From: Ectocarpus siliculosus
Taxonomy: Eukaryota; Sar; Phaeophyceae; Ectocarpales; Ectocarpaceae
Direction of reading: 5' to 3'
Assembly (NCBI GenBank): GCA_000310025.1
Contig: FN648379.1
Span: 202,527 to 243,786 of the forward strand
Length of the DNA stretch: 41,260 nucleotides
Shown here: piece after piece, positions 1 through 17,734 of the stretch
How positions within the stretch are numbered: position 1 is the stretch's first letter
Layout of the letters: every line of letters starts with the position of its first letter
Translations under genes and position numbers: made by a program
The notes under the pieces: model-generated
Told to the model about the DNA's origin: nothing
The model's database searches: none
What the model saw: the letters and a program-made list of their open reading frames with translations, nothing else

Positions 1-853
1 GGTCTGGTGGTTGGTTGGAGGAGGGGGTTAGTGCGAGAGGTTGCTTAGGTCGACAGCCGGCAACAGGTTCTTCAGGAGAGGGGGGGGAGAGAAGCAGATA
101 GGGGGGAAGGGGGGGGGGGGAGGACGCCAAGCGCCGCTCACACAACAAGTCAACTATCCACAGAGTAAGAGTCTGGCCTGTTGCTCATTGGAGGGCACGC
201 TAATCATGTTCAGAACTGCCAGCGCCATTGCATAGTCTTGCCGCGCTCTGCCAGTAGCGCTGTGGCAGCGGGCGCTCGGGTAGAGCATAGCGGTGATCTC
301 TTCGTGAGCTAAATCGCCGCTAGAGGCCACACGACGTGCGTGTCAGACGTCCTTTGACGACAGACGCAGTACAGCAGCAGCACGCTACACTTTCTCCTCC
401 GATCCACCATCAAGGAGAGATGGGAGACCCAACAACTGCAGACCTCGGTTTTCCCGACTCCAGCGGTCTGGCAAAACGTAAACATCCGCATCGCTTCGCC
501 CTCGTCTTCGCAAGAGGATTCGACTTTGTGACGGCATCCGGCCGTACAAAACAAACTGGCCTTTCTTTTGAAGTGGTGGCAGCTGACAAAACGGTTGCCC
601 CGCTGCCCTGCTCTTACACCCCGGCGTCTGCCGATGATGCTGTTTCGCATGCCCACACAACACACGAGGGGTGGCGGTGGGGAGTAAACGAGGACTAAAA
701 ATGTCTCTGTGTCTCTCACACACTCTCTGTTTCTGTCTGTCTCTCTCGCTCTGTATGTCTCTCTCACACTCTCCGTCTCTCTTGTTTGTTTGTCTGTTTC
801 TCTGTCCCTCTCCCTCTCCCTCTCCCTCTATCCCTCTCTCTCCCCCCCCCCCC

Positions 854-919
<66 letters not shown>

Positions 920-936
920 CTCTCGCATTCTCTCAC
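1..936. other. Intron or flank left of the CRAL-TRIO gene; CT-rich
   Basis: This lies 3' of CRAL-TRIO exon 3 on the minus strand, so it is expected to be intron. Translations around 330-700 on both strands are open but show no CRAL-TRIO continuation and no family I recognise. It also holds G-rich runs near 80-120 and the CT microsatellite. Confidence 0.5.
790..917. repeat. CT microsatellite with CCT and poly-C flank
   Basis: A CTCCCT-rich tract passes through about a dozen C residues into about 30 CT units (856-917). On the gene (minus) strand it is a GA tract that starts about 20 bases inside the intron, after the donor of CRAL-TRIO exon 3 (936). The long arginine/glutamate and serine/leucine open frames here are artefacts of the repeat. 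Confidence 0.95.
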
Positions 937-3900
937 GTTGTCCTGGTCCCAGCCCCTGGCGTCGCAAACAACGGTGCTCCCTTCGATGATGAACTGCGTC
1001 GAGAGCATGGACGAGGCGACCCGTTCGAGCACCCGCTCCACGCTCCAGATGAAGTACCTGACGAAGGTAGGAGGGGACCCATTATCAACCGTGACCCAAT
1101 ATCAACCGTGGTGTGCATATGTAGAGCACGACGCCTCCAAGAAAACTCGATAAGTATCGGTTCACCTCGCCCACATAAATTCATGTTTTGCGCTGAACAA
1201 GACCCCGGCGCCTGACTATTGACAAAAAGAAAACGAACCAAATATAGTTCCGGGACCGTCGAGCAGGGTTTGAGAGCGCCTCCACGGCGGGGTAGTCGTC
1301 TCGGTCAAAACATGCCGCGCGGGCAAGCTGGAACAGCACCTCACCGCCGCGCGCGCTGTTAACATTAAGACTTCTAAACGTGTCACATGGTCTGCTCTGC
1401 TCTGGGTTGTGCGGGGAATAAGACTTGAAACTCCCGGATCATGCTGTAGGTGGTGTTGAACCATGCGATTGCTTCTGCTGCTGGTTCCGAGGTGTATTTT
1501 TGCGTACCCTGCGTGGTGTAACATGATCCAGCGGGCACGGAAAAGAACACTCGCGCGTCAGCATCGCCGCTGAAATTGAATTTCAGTGAAACCCCAAGGG
1601 GCCACGCAAGATCACCAGGACGGCATCAAAAACGGTCATACTGGCCAACCTCCCGCACGCCCCCTCACCCCCACCCCCACCCCCCCCGTCAACGTTCACC
1701 AACACACACTCCACGAGAAAGGCGGCCAAGAAAAGTGTGCCCTTCTCCCCCCTCTCCCCCGTCCCCTACGAAAAACACCCAAACAAGAAAAAACCACTCG
1801 TTTATTGTGTGTTCCAGCAGGTGACCGCCCTAGCAGTAGCCACGCCGTAAGGCACATCCCGCCAACAGGCGGAGAGAGAGAGAGAGAGATTATAGTACAT
1901 CCCCCGTAGGCCGATTTTTAAATCTTGATTGCCCACATCCAAGATCGTGCCGACACAATGGTAGCTTTGGAAACATCTCGTCGAGGCCTTTCCGTCGACG
2001 TGTCGGGCATATTCTGCACCCCGCTTGGTAGTGGAGCAATCGAATCGACCTTTGAAAGTAGGTCTCCCGGGGGTGCCATCTCTCCGCCTCTTGCGGGTTG
2101 TTGTTGTTGTTGTTGTGGTTGCTGCAATGTTGTCTTGACATAAAAAACCGTTTCGGTCTCCGCTCAGTACCTTCCAATATCCGTACTGGTCCAACTGACT
2201 CAGACGTCTTCCGTGGTCACAGACTTATGTACATTTTACCCAAACACGTGGTGCAGCTTTCTACAAAACCAAAGAAACGTAAAATAAAATTGACCCAGGA
2301 AAGAAATATCCTCCAAACGCGAAAATATCGTATCACAAAGACAAGGAACTAACCGGGAGATCAGCCAACTCGGCCAAAGGGGACACTCCTAACACAGAAC
2401 AGCTCGCACCTCAGCAACGCTTTCTTCCCGCACGCCTCCACCAGCGAGTGGGTAAGGCCCCCGAGCCTTACGACGACCAGCGGCCTGCCAAGCCTGTCGA
2501 AACCCGAACCGAGGCAGACGAGGCCCTCGGCGGCCGGCAGCGGCGACGGCGCTGACCCCTCCTGGCCCTCCGCCGCACCCCCGCCGGGGTGTCCACGCAG
2601 GCCCGAAAGGCCCACGCTTGCCCCCCATTCCACACAGGAGACGAGGGAGGCTAGCGCCTAAAGAAGGGTGACAGCAACAGCAGCAGTTGGAGGAGGAGAC
2701 CGGTTTGGGCTGACGCTTGGAGGCGCAAGGTGACAACGGTAAATAGTAACTAGGGGTGACAGCAATGGCAGCACTTGGAGGAGGAGATGAGTTTGGGCTG
2801 GCGCTTGGAGGCGCAACGCGAGAAGGGTAAATAGGGGTGATAGCAACAGGAGTTTTGGGAGGAGGAGACGGTCAAGATGGTTTGGGCTGGCGATTGGAGG
2901 CTAACACCTATAAACGTGACATGGGGAAATAGGGGCGACAGCAACACGTTGGAGGGAAGAGACGGTCGAGATTGCTTGCGTTGGCGTTTGGAGGCTAACG
3001 ACTACAACGCGAGAGGGGTTAATAGGGGTGACAACAACAGCATTAAATAGGGTACTAGCGGAGGAAGAGACGGTCGAGGTAGTAGTGGTTGGAGTAGGAG
3101 ACAGTCAATAGTTTGGGCTGACATTTGGAGGCCGCCGTGCGTGGTGTTTTAGTAACGCTTTGGGCTTTCAGCTCTGGTACCGCCACCTCCCTTTCCCGTT
3201 TTCATTTCACCGTACGTATCTAGCCTCGCGGGATGGATATATCTGCGTGATGCTTACAATCTAGCAAATATTCTCTGGCTTTAATGCTGTGCATATCTCT
3301 AGTCTAACCACGTTTGTGTTGCTACAACTGTAAATGGTTGATTGTTTCACAGAGTTTATATACTCTTGTCCGGTCGGTAGCCTGTGCCACATGGAAGTTG
3401 TCCGCGTCAGCCGGACCAGCACCTAAGCAGAGCTCTGCGTCAACTCTGCACCCCTAAAGCAGTCGAGGCCCGCCCGCAGTTGGCGAAACAAGCGTTGGGG
3501 CATGTGCAGCAGTTTTTCGTATTTCAACGCCAATGCCGTCCAAGCAAGAATGGGCCACACTGCACTACACAGGATGCCGTGCGTGATCCACCTCCAGTAA
3601 ATTTCTCAAAACCAGTTTTGTTTCGTTCTTCGCGCGAACTTGAGGAGCCCATTTTCCGTGGCGGAATGTTCTTGCTGCCGCCCACGCAACAAGCGTACAG
3701 GGCTCGAAGGAAGGATACATGCTGCAGAGGTTTTGTAACCATTGCAGCTACATACGCAAACACCCGATTGAGAACGGATTTTCTGGAGGTATACTTCAAA
3801 CCTTTACATGTTGACACGTGGAGTTGGTACTATTCACAACTGCACAACCACACGCTTTCTCTATTGTGTGTGTGGTCGACGATTGTCGTGCCCTCTGTCT

Positions 3901-4319
3901 GGTAAGAATGGTACATGGGAGCGATGCGTTGCCGATCAAAGAACAAAGAGAGCGGCACCGAACACACACACGGGGTTTATTTGATCTAATCCTCAAACCG
4001 TCGTCTACTACAAGGAATGGTGCTGCCTTCGACCATATGCAGGCTGCTGTGCCAAATTCCACCCCAACACAAAGAAAAGGTTAAGCTCGCACGCTGCACC
4101 CACCCTCTTCTCTTCAAACCGCTGCGCCCGCAGGAACCGTAGCAGGCATACATCGTTTTGCTCGCCCGGCCCGCGCACAAGCCCCAAGGACAAGCCTTGC
4201 TTGCGCGCCAGCTGCTTGAGAGAAGCCAGAGAAGCTGCCTCTCGTTTCGTGAGGCGGCCGAGCCTGCCCGTCCCCTTGGACGACTCGTTCTTCGGGTGGA
4301 ACAGAGGCGTGGCGGGCAT
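937..4319 (-). CDS. CRAL-TRIO (Sec14-like) domain protein, N-terminal part, truncated by window edge
   Basis: Three minus-strand exons join in frame: 4319-4104, 2657-2410 and 1057-937. Intron phases are 0 then 2, and the last exon ends in phase 0 at a GTGAGA donor. Exon 1 holds the CRAL-TRIO N-terminal helix (LLRFLRAQRFEEKR, about residues 59-72). Exon 2 continues it (ALASLVSCVEWG) and then has the lipid-binding-domain entry (SGFDRLGRPLVVVRLGGL). Exon 3 gives YFIWSVERVLERV and the beta-strand STVVCDARGWD, the usual 'vDlkG' position. Family members bind phosphoinositides, tocopherols or other hydrophobic ligands and move or sense them between membranes; the ligand cannot be told here. The start ATG at 4319 has an ACCAAA context, but an upstream exon is possible. 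The C-terminal half of the domain should lie to the left of base 1; no convincing exon was found in 1-936. Intron 1 contains a minisatellite that overlaps its own acceptor. Confidence 0.8.
2645..3133. repeat. Degenerate minisatellite (about 90-bp unit, about 5 copies) overlapping a splice acceptor
   Basis: The unit is recognisable by TTGGAGGC, then GGGTGACAGCAAC, then GGAGGAGGAGAC, then TTTGGGCTGGCG. Copies start near 2645, 2716, 2804, 2895 and 2989. The first copy spans the acceptor of CRAL-TRIO exon 2 (exon begins at 2657). The copies at 2895 and 2989 still carry a minus-strand AG at the matching place, so they are potential decoy acceptors. Confidence 0.8.
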
Positions 4320-6112
4320 TTTGGTGCTGCTGCTCCTCTCCCTGCTGATCCAACTCCCAGCAGGCGGGGGTCAATTTCGCCGTTTGTCCGCTCGCACAGA
4401 GAAAGAGAGGTTGGATTGGATTGCGCCGCAGGGCTTGTACGCTTGTACTGACTACATGCAAGGTTTTGGTTGTGTCTCTTCTCTTCCTCCTGGATGTCCC
4501 TGATCGCCAGCAGCTGTATACACAGGGAGCGCTCTAAACTCAGACTGTGCAGCAACCGAAATATCCTGGCCAGCTGACCACGCACCACAATGCGCAACGC
4601 AGTTCTCACGAACACAGCAGTTGGCCCTGAAGGGTCCCTGCGAGCAAGAATTTGAAGGTAAACGGGGTACGTCTACATATGTGCCTATGTATGCATATGA
4701 CGTCATGGCACCGCCATATCTTCATTCATGGAAAAATCATGGGTCGGGTAGCGCGGTGGGTGCCAATTTCATAGACATGTCAACCTCCGGTGGACGTTGC
4801 CTGTGTTGTGGACGGTACGCGGTAGCGCCAAGCATGCGCATGAGTGAGACAGGCACAAGAGCTGAGGGAAGACCACATGGCGGGTGCAGAGAATTTTGAA
4901 TTTTTTAGCAAGTGTACAGATTTCCGACCCGTCGATGGAGGTGAGACGCTAAGATATCGAGCTCGAGATGAGACCAGTCGTTCAAGGAAGGCACTGACTG
5001 CCTGCCATTATGTGCCGATAGCAGGTCGACTCGACTGTCTGAGTCGCATATAGACTAGAGGACGCGGACAACCTTTGTACATGTACACCTCATGTCTCTC
5101 TCTGCCTCTCCCGTGGAACGAGTAAATTTAACAGCTCCGTTTTTTCTGTTCAGTACCTTCTACACCCGTATCTGCAAGTACCTGTCCAATTGACGCGGAC
5201 ACTTTGCGTGATTGCAGGACAACTTCCCCCCAAAAGGGGGGACGCACCATGTGCCCTATTGTTTGACCAGATGGGAAGTCGAGTATTTGAGAAAGCCCAG
5301 CGAAAAATTAATTCCTTCATTGGAGCGTCTGCTCGAACATGCGCTCGGTCGCATGAAACTCTTCATCTAAAGCAAACACGGTGAAGATTCCACTCGTACC
5401 TATACACTTCTCCACCCGCCATCTTGTCTGAGTTGGCATCAGCTCACGTGAACCTTTGATATCCCATGAAATCTGCCGAGAAACAAAAAAGCAGATCTGT
5501 GCAGTTACAACACAGCTACATATTTTTCCCAGCTGTTCGTGAGACGTTCCCCTTGGTTCACAGAAACCACACCACCCTTATCTCCTCGCTACGTAATCTT
5601 AGTAGGTAAGGCACCGACACACTGCCGCCGTGAGCGTGAAGTAGATTCGTTCGGTGTCGGCAACCAACAAGTACAACACCAAAAAACAAATGTGGTTCAA
5701 AACGTGGCTCCCTTCCACTCCTTGTCGAACCCGCGGCGTCCTCATCGCTCCTCTGCGCACATCAAAACGAATCAACTCTAGAGTCATTCGCGCCAGAATG
5801 ACAGAAACACGATAAACTCTACCAGCGTGGGGACTGGGCGCTACCCTCACCCCTCCCCTACTCGGCAAAAAAAAAAACGTCGCTCACTCTGTGGGAATGG
5901 CCTGTCGCCTCGCCGCCCACTCAAAGACAATTCACGAGAAACATGACCATCATTTGTACATCTACGCCGTACATAGACCGGTGTTGCTCGACCCAATAGG
6001 AAGGAACCGACAAAGATCTTAGGCGACCCATCACTACAATGTACCCGAACAGAAAACGAGTAAGTTTATAAACATTGTAGCAAGTACCCTCGCAGTTTCG
6101 TCTTTTTTTCGT
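4320..6112. other. Intergenic: CRAL-TRIO promoter side and HSP70 3' flank
   Basis: About 1.8 kb between the CRAL-TRIO start and the HSP70 stop, both on the minus strand. Short open frames occur on both strands, but none has recognisable domains or credible splice partners. It should hold the HSP70 3' UTR (left of 6113) and the CRAL-TRIO promoter. No specific element was identified. Confidence 0.5.
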
Positions 6113-12303
<6,191 letters not shown>

Positions 12304-12415
12304 GATCGTTGGTGCCTTTGGCTCTGGTACTGCTGTTTGCGTGCTGTTCTTCTTGGATCTCTGTGAGAAGTAAACGGGTGGGGAGGACAGCAGTGAGCGG
12401 GATCTGGCGGATCTC

Positions 12416-12433
12416 GAACCTTCTCGAAGCGAA
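12416..12433. promoter_or_regulatory. Heat-shock element (perfect GAAnnTTCnnGAA, plus one further GAA)
   Basis: GAACCTTCTCGAAGCGAA: three alternating units at exact 5-base steps, followed by a fourth GAA in step but in the same orientation. This is the consensus HSF binding site, about 115-130 bases upstream of the HSP70 ATG. Confidence 0.9.
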
Positions 12434-12472
12434 ACGCCTCCACCACGTGATGAGGGGGTCGGGGGGATATCT

Positions 12473-12488
12473 TTCTAGAAGGGTGTTC
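12473..12488. promoter_or_regulatory. Second, gapped heat-shock element
   Basis: TTCTAGAAGGGTGTTC: TTC and GAA separated by two bases, then a further TTC after a longer gap. This gapped type is known for HSF sites. It is weaker evidence than the neighbouring perfect site. Confidence 0.65.
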
Positions 12489-12640
12489 CCGTTGGTCGCG
12501 AGGCATGTAGGTTCGCGCGCCCACCCTTTTTTTCGTTGAAGTCGCCTTTGCGGATCCCCCCCCCATTCGCTTGATTCGCTTGCCTCTCTCTCTGCCTCTC
12601 CTTGGCCTGGTAGTTGCTTGGTCGTGCAGTTGGGCGCACG

Positions 12641-15600
12641 ATGAAGGCTCCCAGTATCTACAGAGCAGCCGTTGTGGGAGTAGTGGTGTGTTCATGCACA
12701 CAAGAGGCAGCCGGCTTCACGGCGGCAGCGCCGCGTGCTGCGTCGAGGAGAGGGCGAGCACAAGCAGCAACATCTGCTCTGCGAAACGCACCAACGAGCT
12801 CTGGATGCGGCCTTAGCGGGATCGCCTCACGAGCGGCGTGCCGCGGCCCCGCTCCCCTGTTCATGGATTCCAGCTCGTACTCGGGAGAGTACCCTTCTCG
12901 TCGCGGCCTTGTGTTCCCTACGGACAAGGAGGAAGGCTGGTTCGACAGCGCCAGCGTGGGCTCGCCGAGGGTGCATAGATGTGAGGGATGGAAAATGGGA
13001 AGGTTTTGTGTAAACATGCGCAAAAAGTTGTTGCTCATGTACAGCAGTACTGTAGGTGTCACAGGATTTCACCCCCCTGAGCCGATTGTCAACGCTCGAT
13101 TTCTCCACAGTGGGAAGAGTGGCAGCGCCCAAAATAGCAGCATTGGGGCCGCCTCGTCGAGAGCTTTCCGAAATCGTATGCATATGCATACGTTCATTTG
13201 TTGAGCAATCAAGCTTTGGAAATGGGGGGGGTGTTATCTTATGTCACCTACGGTTTACCCTCAATGAGACGGTGTTGTAGGTAAATTTAGTTTGAAAAGG
13301 TCCGTTACACACCCCGCCACCGGTAATAGCATAGAAGTAGTCATGTTCCATAAGGCAAGGAGCAAGACGTGTCCCTAACGCCTAAGTCAACCGATGCAGC
13401 ATGAAAGTGAAGCAAGACGGTGGGACAATAACGGTCGATTGAAAAGAACATGCTACCTTCTAAAGCACCCACCCCTTCCCGCTGCCGCTCCTTGCTTCTT
13501 ATTGGGCGTGACTGCCCTGCGCTCTAACGCCTGACCTATCAGATTACCACGACGAAGGGAACCGCTGGGTGATGTGGTACCACGGCCAGGACACCGAGTG
13601 GAACAAGGAGGGCAAAGGCGTAATGAACGTCGGCACAGGAAGGTAGGTACATATCGATACTTGCACCTCTTGAAACGTAGCCTGGGCCCCCCGAGAATGA
13701 ACCGTGTGGTTTGCCGGAACGTCCAATCAACCCAGGGAAAATCCGGTTTGGCACAGCCAACGCAAGGATGATGACACCAGCTTCGGTTTCATCCTTGTGA
13801 AGCGTAACCTGGGCCGGCGAAAACCGGCTTATCATAGCATCTGGCAATGTGAGCATGCGCGGTCTATGGTCTAACGAGTACGGCCCATGCGTTTTCTTGA
13901 GCACCCCCCTCCTTGCTTGGGCCAGCGAAAACCCGGCATATAGCTCCACCCGGGCATTGTGGGGATGCGAGGTCAATGATCTTAAATATCGACTATTTGT
14001 ATACAGCATGCGTAAATATGAGTCCCCCGTCCCCTTCGCTTTCGAGAGAGCAGGATCGGGCGGGCGGAGTCGACGGATGGGCTGACCTGGCGACGAACGG
14101 CCGGACAGATGGCTATGTCCTCGGTGCTCGACAAGAACACCGAACAGTGGTGGGGTTTCGACACCGCGCACGTGGGGCTGGGGGACGTTAACCTAGGGGC
14201 GAGCTCGAGGGTGGCGACGGAGTCGTCCGTGTACTTTATGTACTACTTCGGGGGAGACTACGAGGAGACGGACGTCCAGGCGGAGTTTGGGTTGAGCAAC
14301 GTGAGATACATCTGCTGCCTCTGCTGTTGTTGCCGTTGTGGTTGACGTTTGGGTTTGGGTGGAGCAACGTATGCATACATGAGATAGATGCGCTGTCTCT
14401 GTTATTGTTGTTATTGTGGTTGATGTTTGAATTTGGGTTGAGCAACGTACGTGAGATAGATCTGCTGTCTCTGCTGTTGTTGCCGTTGTGGTTGACGTTT
14501 GGGTTTGGGGTGAGCAACGTACGTGAGATTGATGTGCTGTCTCTGTTGTTGTTATTGTGGTTGCTGTTTGAGTTTGAGTTGAGCAACGTGAGGTAGATTT
14601 TATCTGACTCTGATGTTGTGGTCGTGGTGGCTGATGCAATTGCTATTGGGCTATTGGTGGCCCTTATGTTTTGGTGCTTGTTGTCGTTGTTGTAGATGCT
14701 GTTCCTTCCACCCAGGTTTCGGAGTAGTTGCCGCAGTAGGCCTCTCCACAACTTGTATCTTGAGTTCGTGTGGAGGTGACCGTTTAAAAGGTCCCCATCT
14801 CCCCAACATCTGGCGAGGACGAACGGTTCCCTCATTTCACATTGGCGTCGACGAGCGGAGTGTCTGAGTTTCATGGAAGATTACCCGGGTTCAAATCCCG
14901 CCACCTTGATGTCGGAAAATAGAACACCGTGAGTCCCGTCGTATCCTTCGGTGTCTCGCCATTCTGAACTGACTTGTCGTTTTCCACCTGTTGAGCTTCA
15001 CCCCCGTGCCGTCTTTTTTTTTTACAAAAGCGGTCCACCAATAATGTTGGAATTGTCCCAGAGCAACCGTTTTGGTCTTGTTCGGACCTGTTTGAGAACT
15101 GTTCTTTATCTGCAATTCTAATCCGGCCATATGCGTTGTCCTGCCTTCCTCCCCTTCCCCCCAGTTGTATAAAGATGGCGGCAACGCTGACTGCCGGTAC
15201 CTCCCCCCCCCCCCCTGCGATGTTTTGTATTGGTTCTTGTCTAACGCGCAGCCTGTTGTCTGCGGGGACAGCAACGCGCCTCCCAAAGGAGTTCGAATGC
15301 GTATCGGCGTCGCCCTCTCCCAGGACGGGCTCAACTGGTGAGTATTTTTTTCGACATTTTTTTTTTTCTTTCAACAACACAACGAATTTGCCATTTCTTT
15401 GCGATCCGAGCAACAATCGAAACCCCGGGGCGCTACTTGCATGGTGTATGCATGCGGCCACGAAACCTCGCCTTCGAGAAAAGGGAACGCATAGACACGG
15501 ACGACAGAGAGCGAGAAGACGCAGACAGAGTGAAATGTGGGTCGTGGCAACAGGGGGGAGAATCAATAAGTGAGAAGCCATTCCATGAACAACCGACACA

Positions 15601-17665
15601 CAGAGGGCGGGGGAAAGAGAGGTGTTACTAGACTCTCAACACCCGCACGTTATGTCGACGCAGCTCGTCTCCCACACGCAGACATCGGTCGTGTCGAGGG
15701 CGACTTCGCAGTGTGCCACATCTGCCACTTCCATCTCTCGCAGCTTCCTTGCGAACACATCGTGCTTTTGGCGCCGCGTTGTAAGGAGAGGTTGTGGTTA
15801 ACGGAAATTCTCGCGCGGAATTGAATCGAGATGCAGCTCGCGGAGGTGCCTTGTGACATCGAAGCTGTTCCCCGTCGGTTGTAGGAAGGAAGGTACGCGC
15901 GATGCCTCAATTTGGCCCTGGTGCCAATCCTACCACTTTTTGGCAGTTCGAAGAAGATAGAACGAGATAAAGCCTTTTACACGTATCACAAGATACAACC
16001 CGAGGGATGCTTGAGCCACGGCGCATAGTGTACAACGCTCATGCCAGACAAAACGAGATAATTCCCTCCTTTTTTACCACTGTCGTGGCTCCAATATTGC
16101 AGAGGGTCAAAATCAGTTGTCACGGACTTGGCCCTCTAAGCATTGTTGGGTACCCTCTTACTCGGGTGTAAGAAGGGGCTCCGATATAACAGGGTCGAGG
16201 GCCTTTGTCACACCACCCTCTTCTATCGGAGCCACGACTGTGTTCACAAAATACCCCAGGGGTGCTTGAGCCACGGTGGCTACTGCTGCACAAGTAACAG
16301 CTGCACCGCACCACCTTGCTCCGCTCCCGCTGCTCTCGTGTCCGTCCAGGTGCCGCGTCGAGGGAGAGCACCCCACGGGGGCTTGCGTCGACGTCGGGGG
16401 CTCCGGCGAATGGGACAGGCTGTTCGTGGGGTGGCCCGTGGTGATCAACCACATGGAGAAGGAGTTCCGCATGTACTACCACGCCCTCGACCCTGACACC
16501 AAGAAGTTCAGGGTCGGTGAGTGACTTGTGCGAGTACGGCGTGGGGGGGGAGGGGGGTAGTTTCTGCGCGTGCCCCCCTTCGTATTTTCGTTTTCACGGC
16601 GTGCCAAGTGAATTAATGGATGACGGATGATGGTGGGGTTGAGCGGGTGTTATTCCTCGAAATGGCGCTTTGCGAAGTGCCGTCATCTGTCTAAGGCTAG
16701 GCCCGCCTAAGCTGTCTACGACGGCGCGAGTCTGAAACCTTAACGTTTTGATCGTCTCTGTTAGTTGTTGGTGTGGGCTACTTGGGCCAAGCGTCATTCT
16801 ACTCTGGTGGTGTGCTCTGTCTTTGTGTCTGTCTGTCCGCTGCGGCTCGTCCGTACAGCAGTACCTGGAACATTTTCTATCGATAATGTGTGCTGTCTTT
16901 TCTGTCCCGTTGACTCTTTTTTTCGACCCCCGTCCTCCCCCCATTTCCCTACACACAAAAAGGAATGGCGACATCGCAAGACGGGCTGGCTTGGGAGAAG
17001 AAGGGGCCGGTCTTTGACGGGGGGCCGGAAGGCTCTTTCGACGAGCGGGGGGCGGGGCGCCGACGAATCGTGATGCACAAGGGGTAAGAAACCGTCTTGC
17101 GAACGAATCTCCGAATCAGTACTCCTGCCTGAAAGGGTGTCGGAACTCCTGAAAGGGTGTCGGAACTCCTGAAAGGGTGTCGGAACGCACAGCCCAGTGA
17201 TTGTGCCGCTGCACGCAAACGTGACTGCAGTCTCCTACGCGTGCGACAGCGTTTGGGGCGTAGGCAGGTTCTTTGATGCTGGCAATTCGATTATGAACGA
17301 CATATATCATTGCACCTGTTTGCACGCAACACTAGGCTCTGACGGGCCGACTGCACGCAAACGTGACAGCAGTAGTCGCCTACGCATGTGGCAGCGGTTG
17401 GAGGGTAAACGGGATTTTTGATGCTGGCATTTCGATTATGACTAACGTGCTTTTTCACACACAAAACTAGACTCTGACATGCCGGGGGGTTCGGATACAC
17501 CGTGGGTGGTCGCCGCGCTCGTGTCCAGGGTGTACCATATGGTGTACGAAGGCGTTGACAAGGACGGGGTGCACGCGCTGGGCCTGGCCACCAGCAAGGA
17601 TGGTATCAAGTGGGAGCGACACAGCGACCAGCCTATCTTCGAGCGCAGCCCTCCCGGCAGGTGAG

Positions 17666-17734
<69 letters not shown>

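Larger units (their letters stand above)
12304..12640. promoter_or_regulatory. Divergent promoter between HSP70 and the beta-propeller gene
   Basis: Only 337 bases separate the two start codons, so both 5' UTRs and promoters must fit here unless there are unseen non-coding exons. It contains two heat-shock-element clusters and a CACGTG box (12444-12449). No clear TATA box was seen on either side. Confidence 0.8.

Noticed and set aside
671-1215. Plus-strand open frames full of Ser-Leu repeats
   Set aside because: Translation of the CT microsatellite.
14109-14300. Start of propeller exon 3 at the ATG at 14109
   Set aside because: It would not match the phase of exon 2. Starting at 14054 fits phase and adds RIGRAESTDGLTWRR, a blade turn.
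14841-14910. tRNA gene
   Set aside because: A T-arm-like GGTTCAAATCC is present and a CAT could be an anticodon, but no acceptor-stem or anticodon-stem pairing works around it.
17471-17528. Start of propeller exon 7 at 17471 (after CTAG)
   Set aside because: It is out of phase with the end of exon 6. The acceptor at 17528 keeps phase and joins IVMHKG to VYHMVYEG as expected for a blade.
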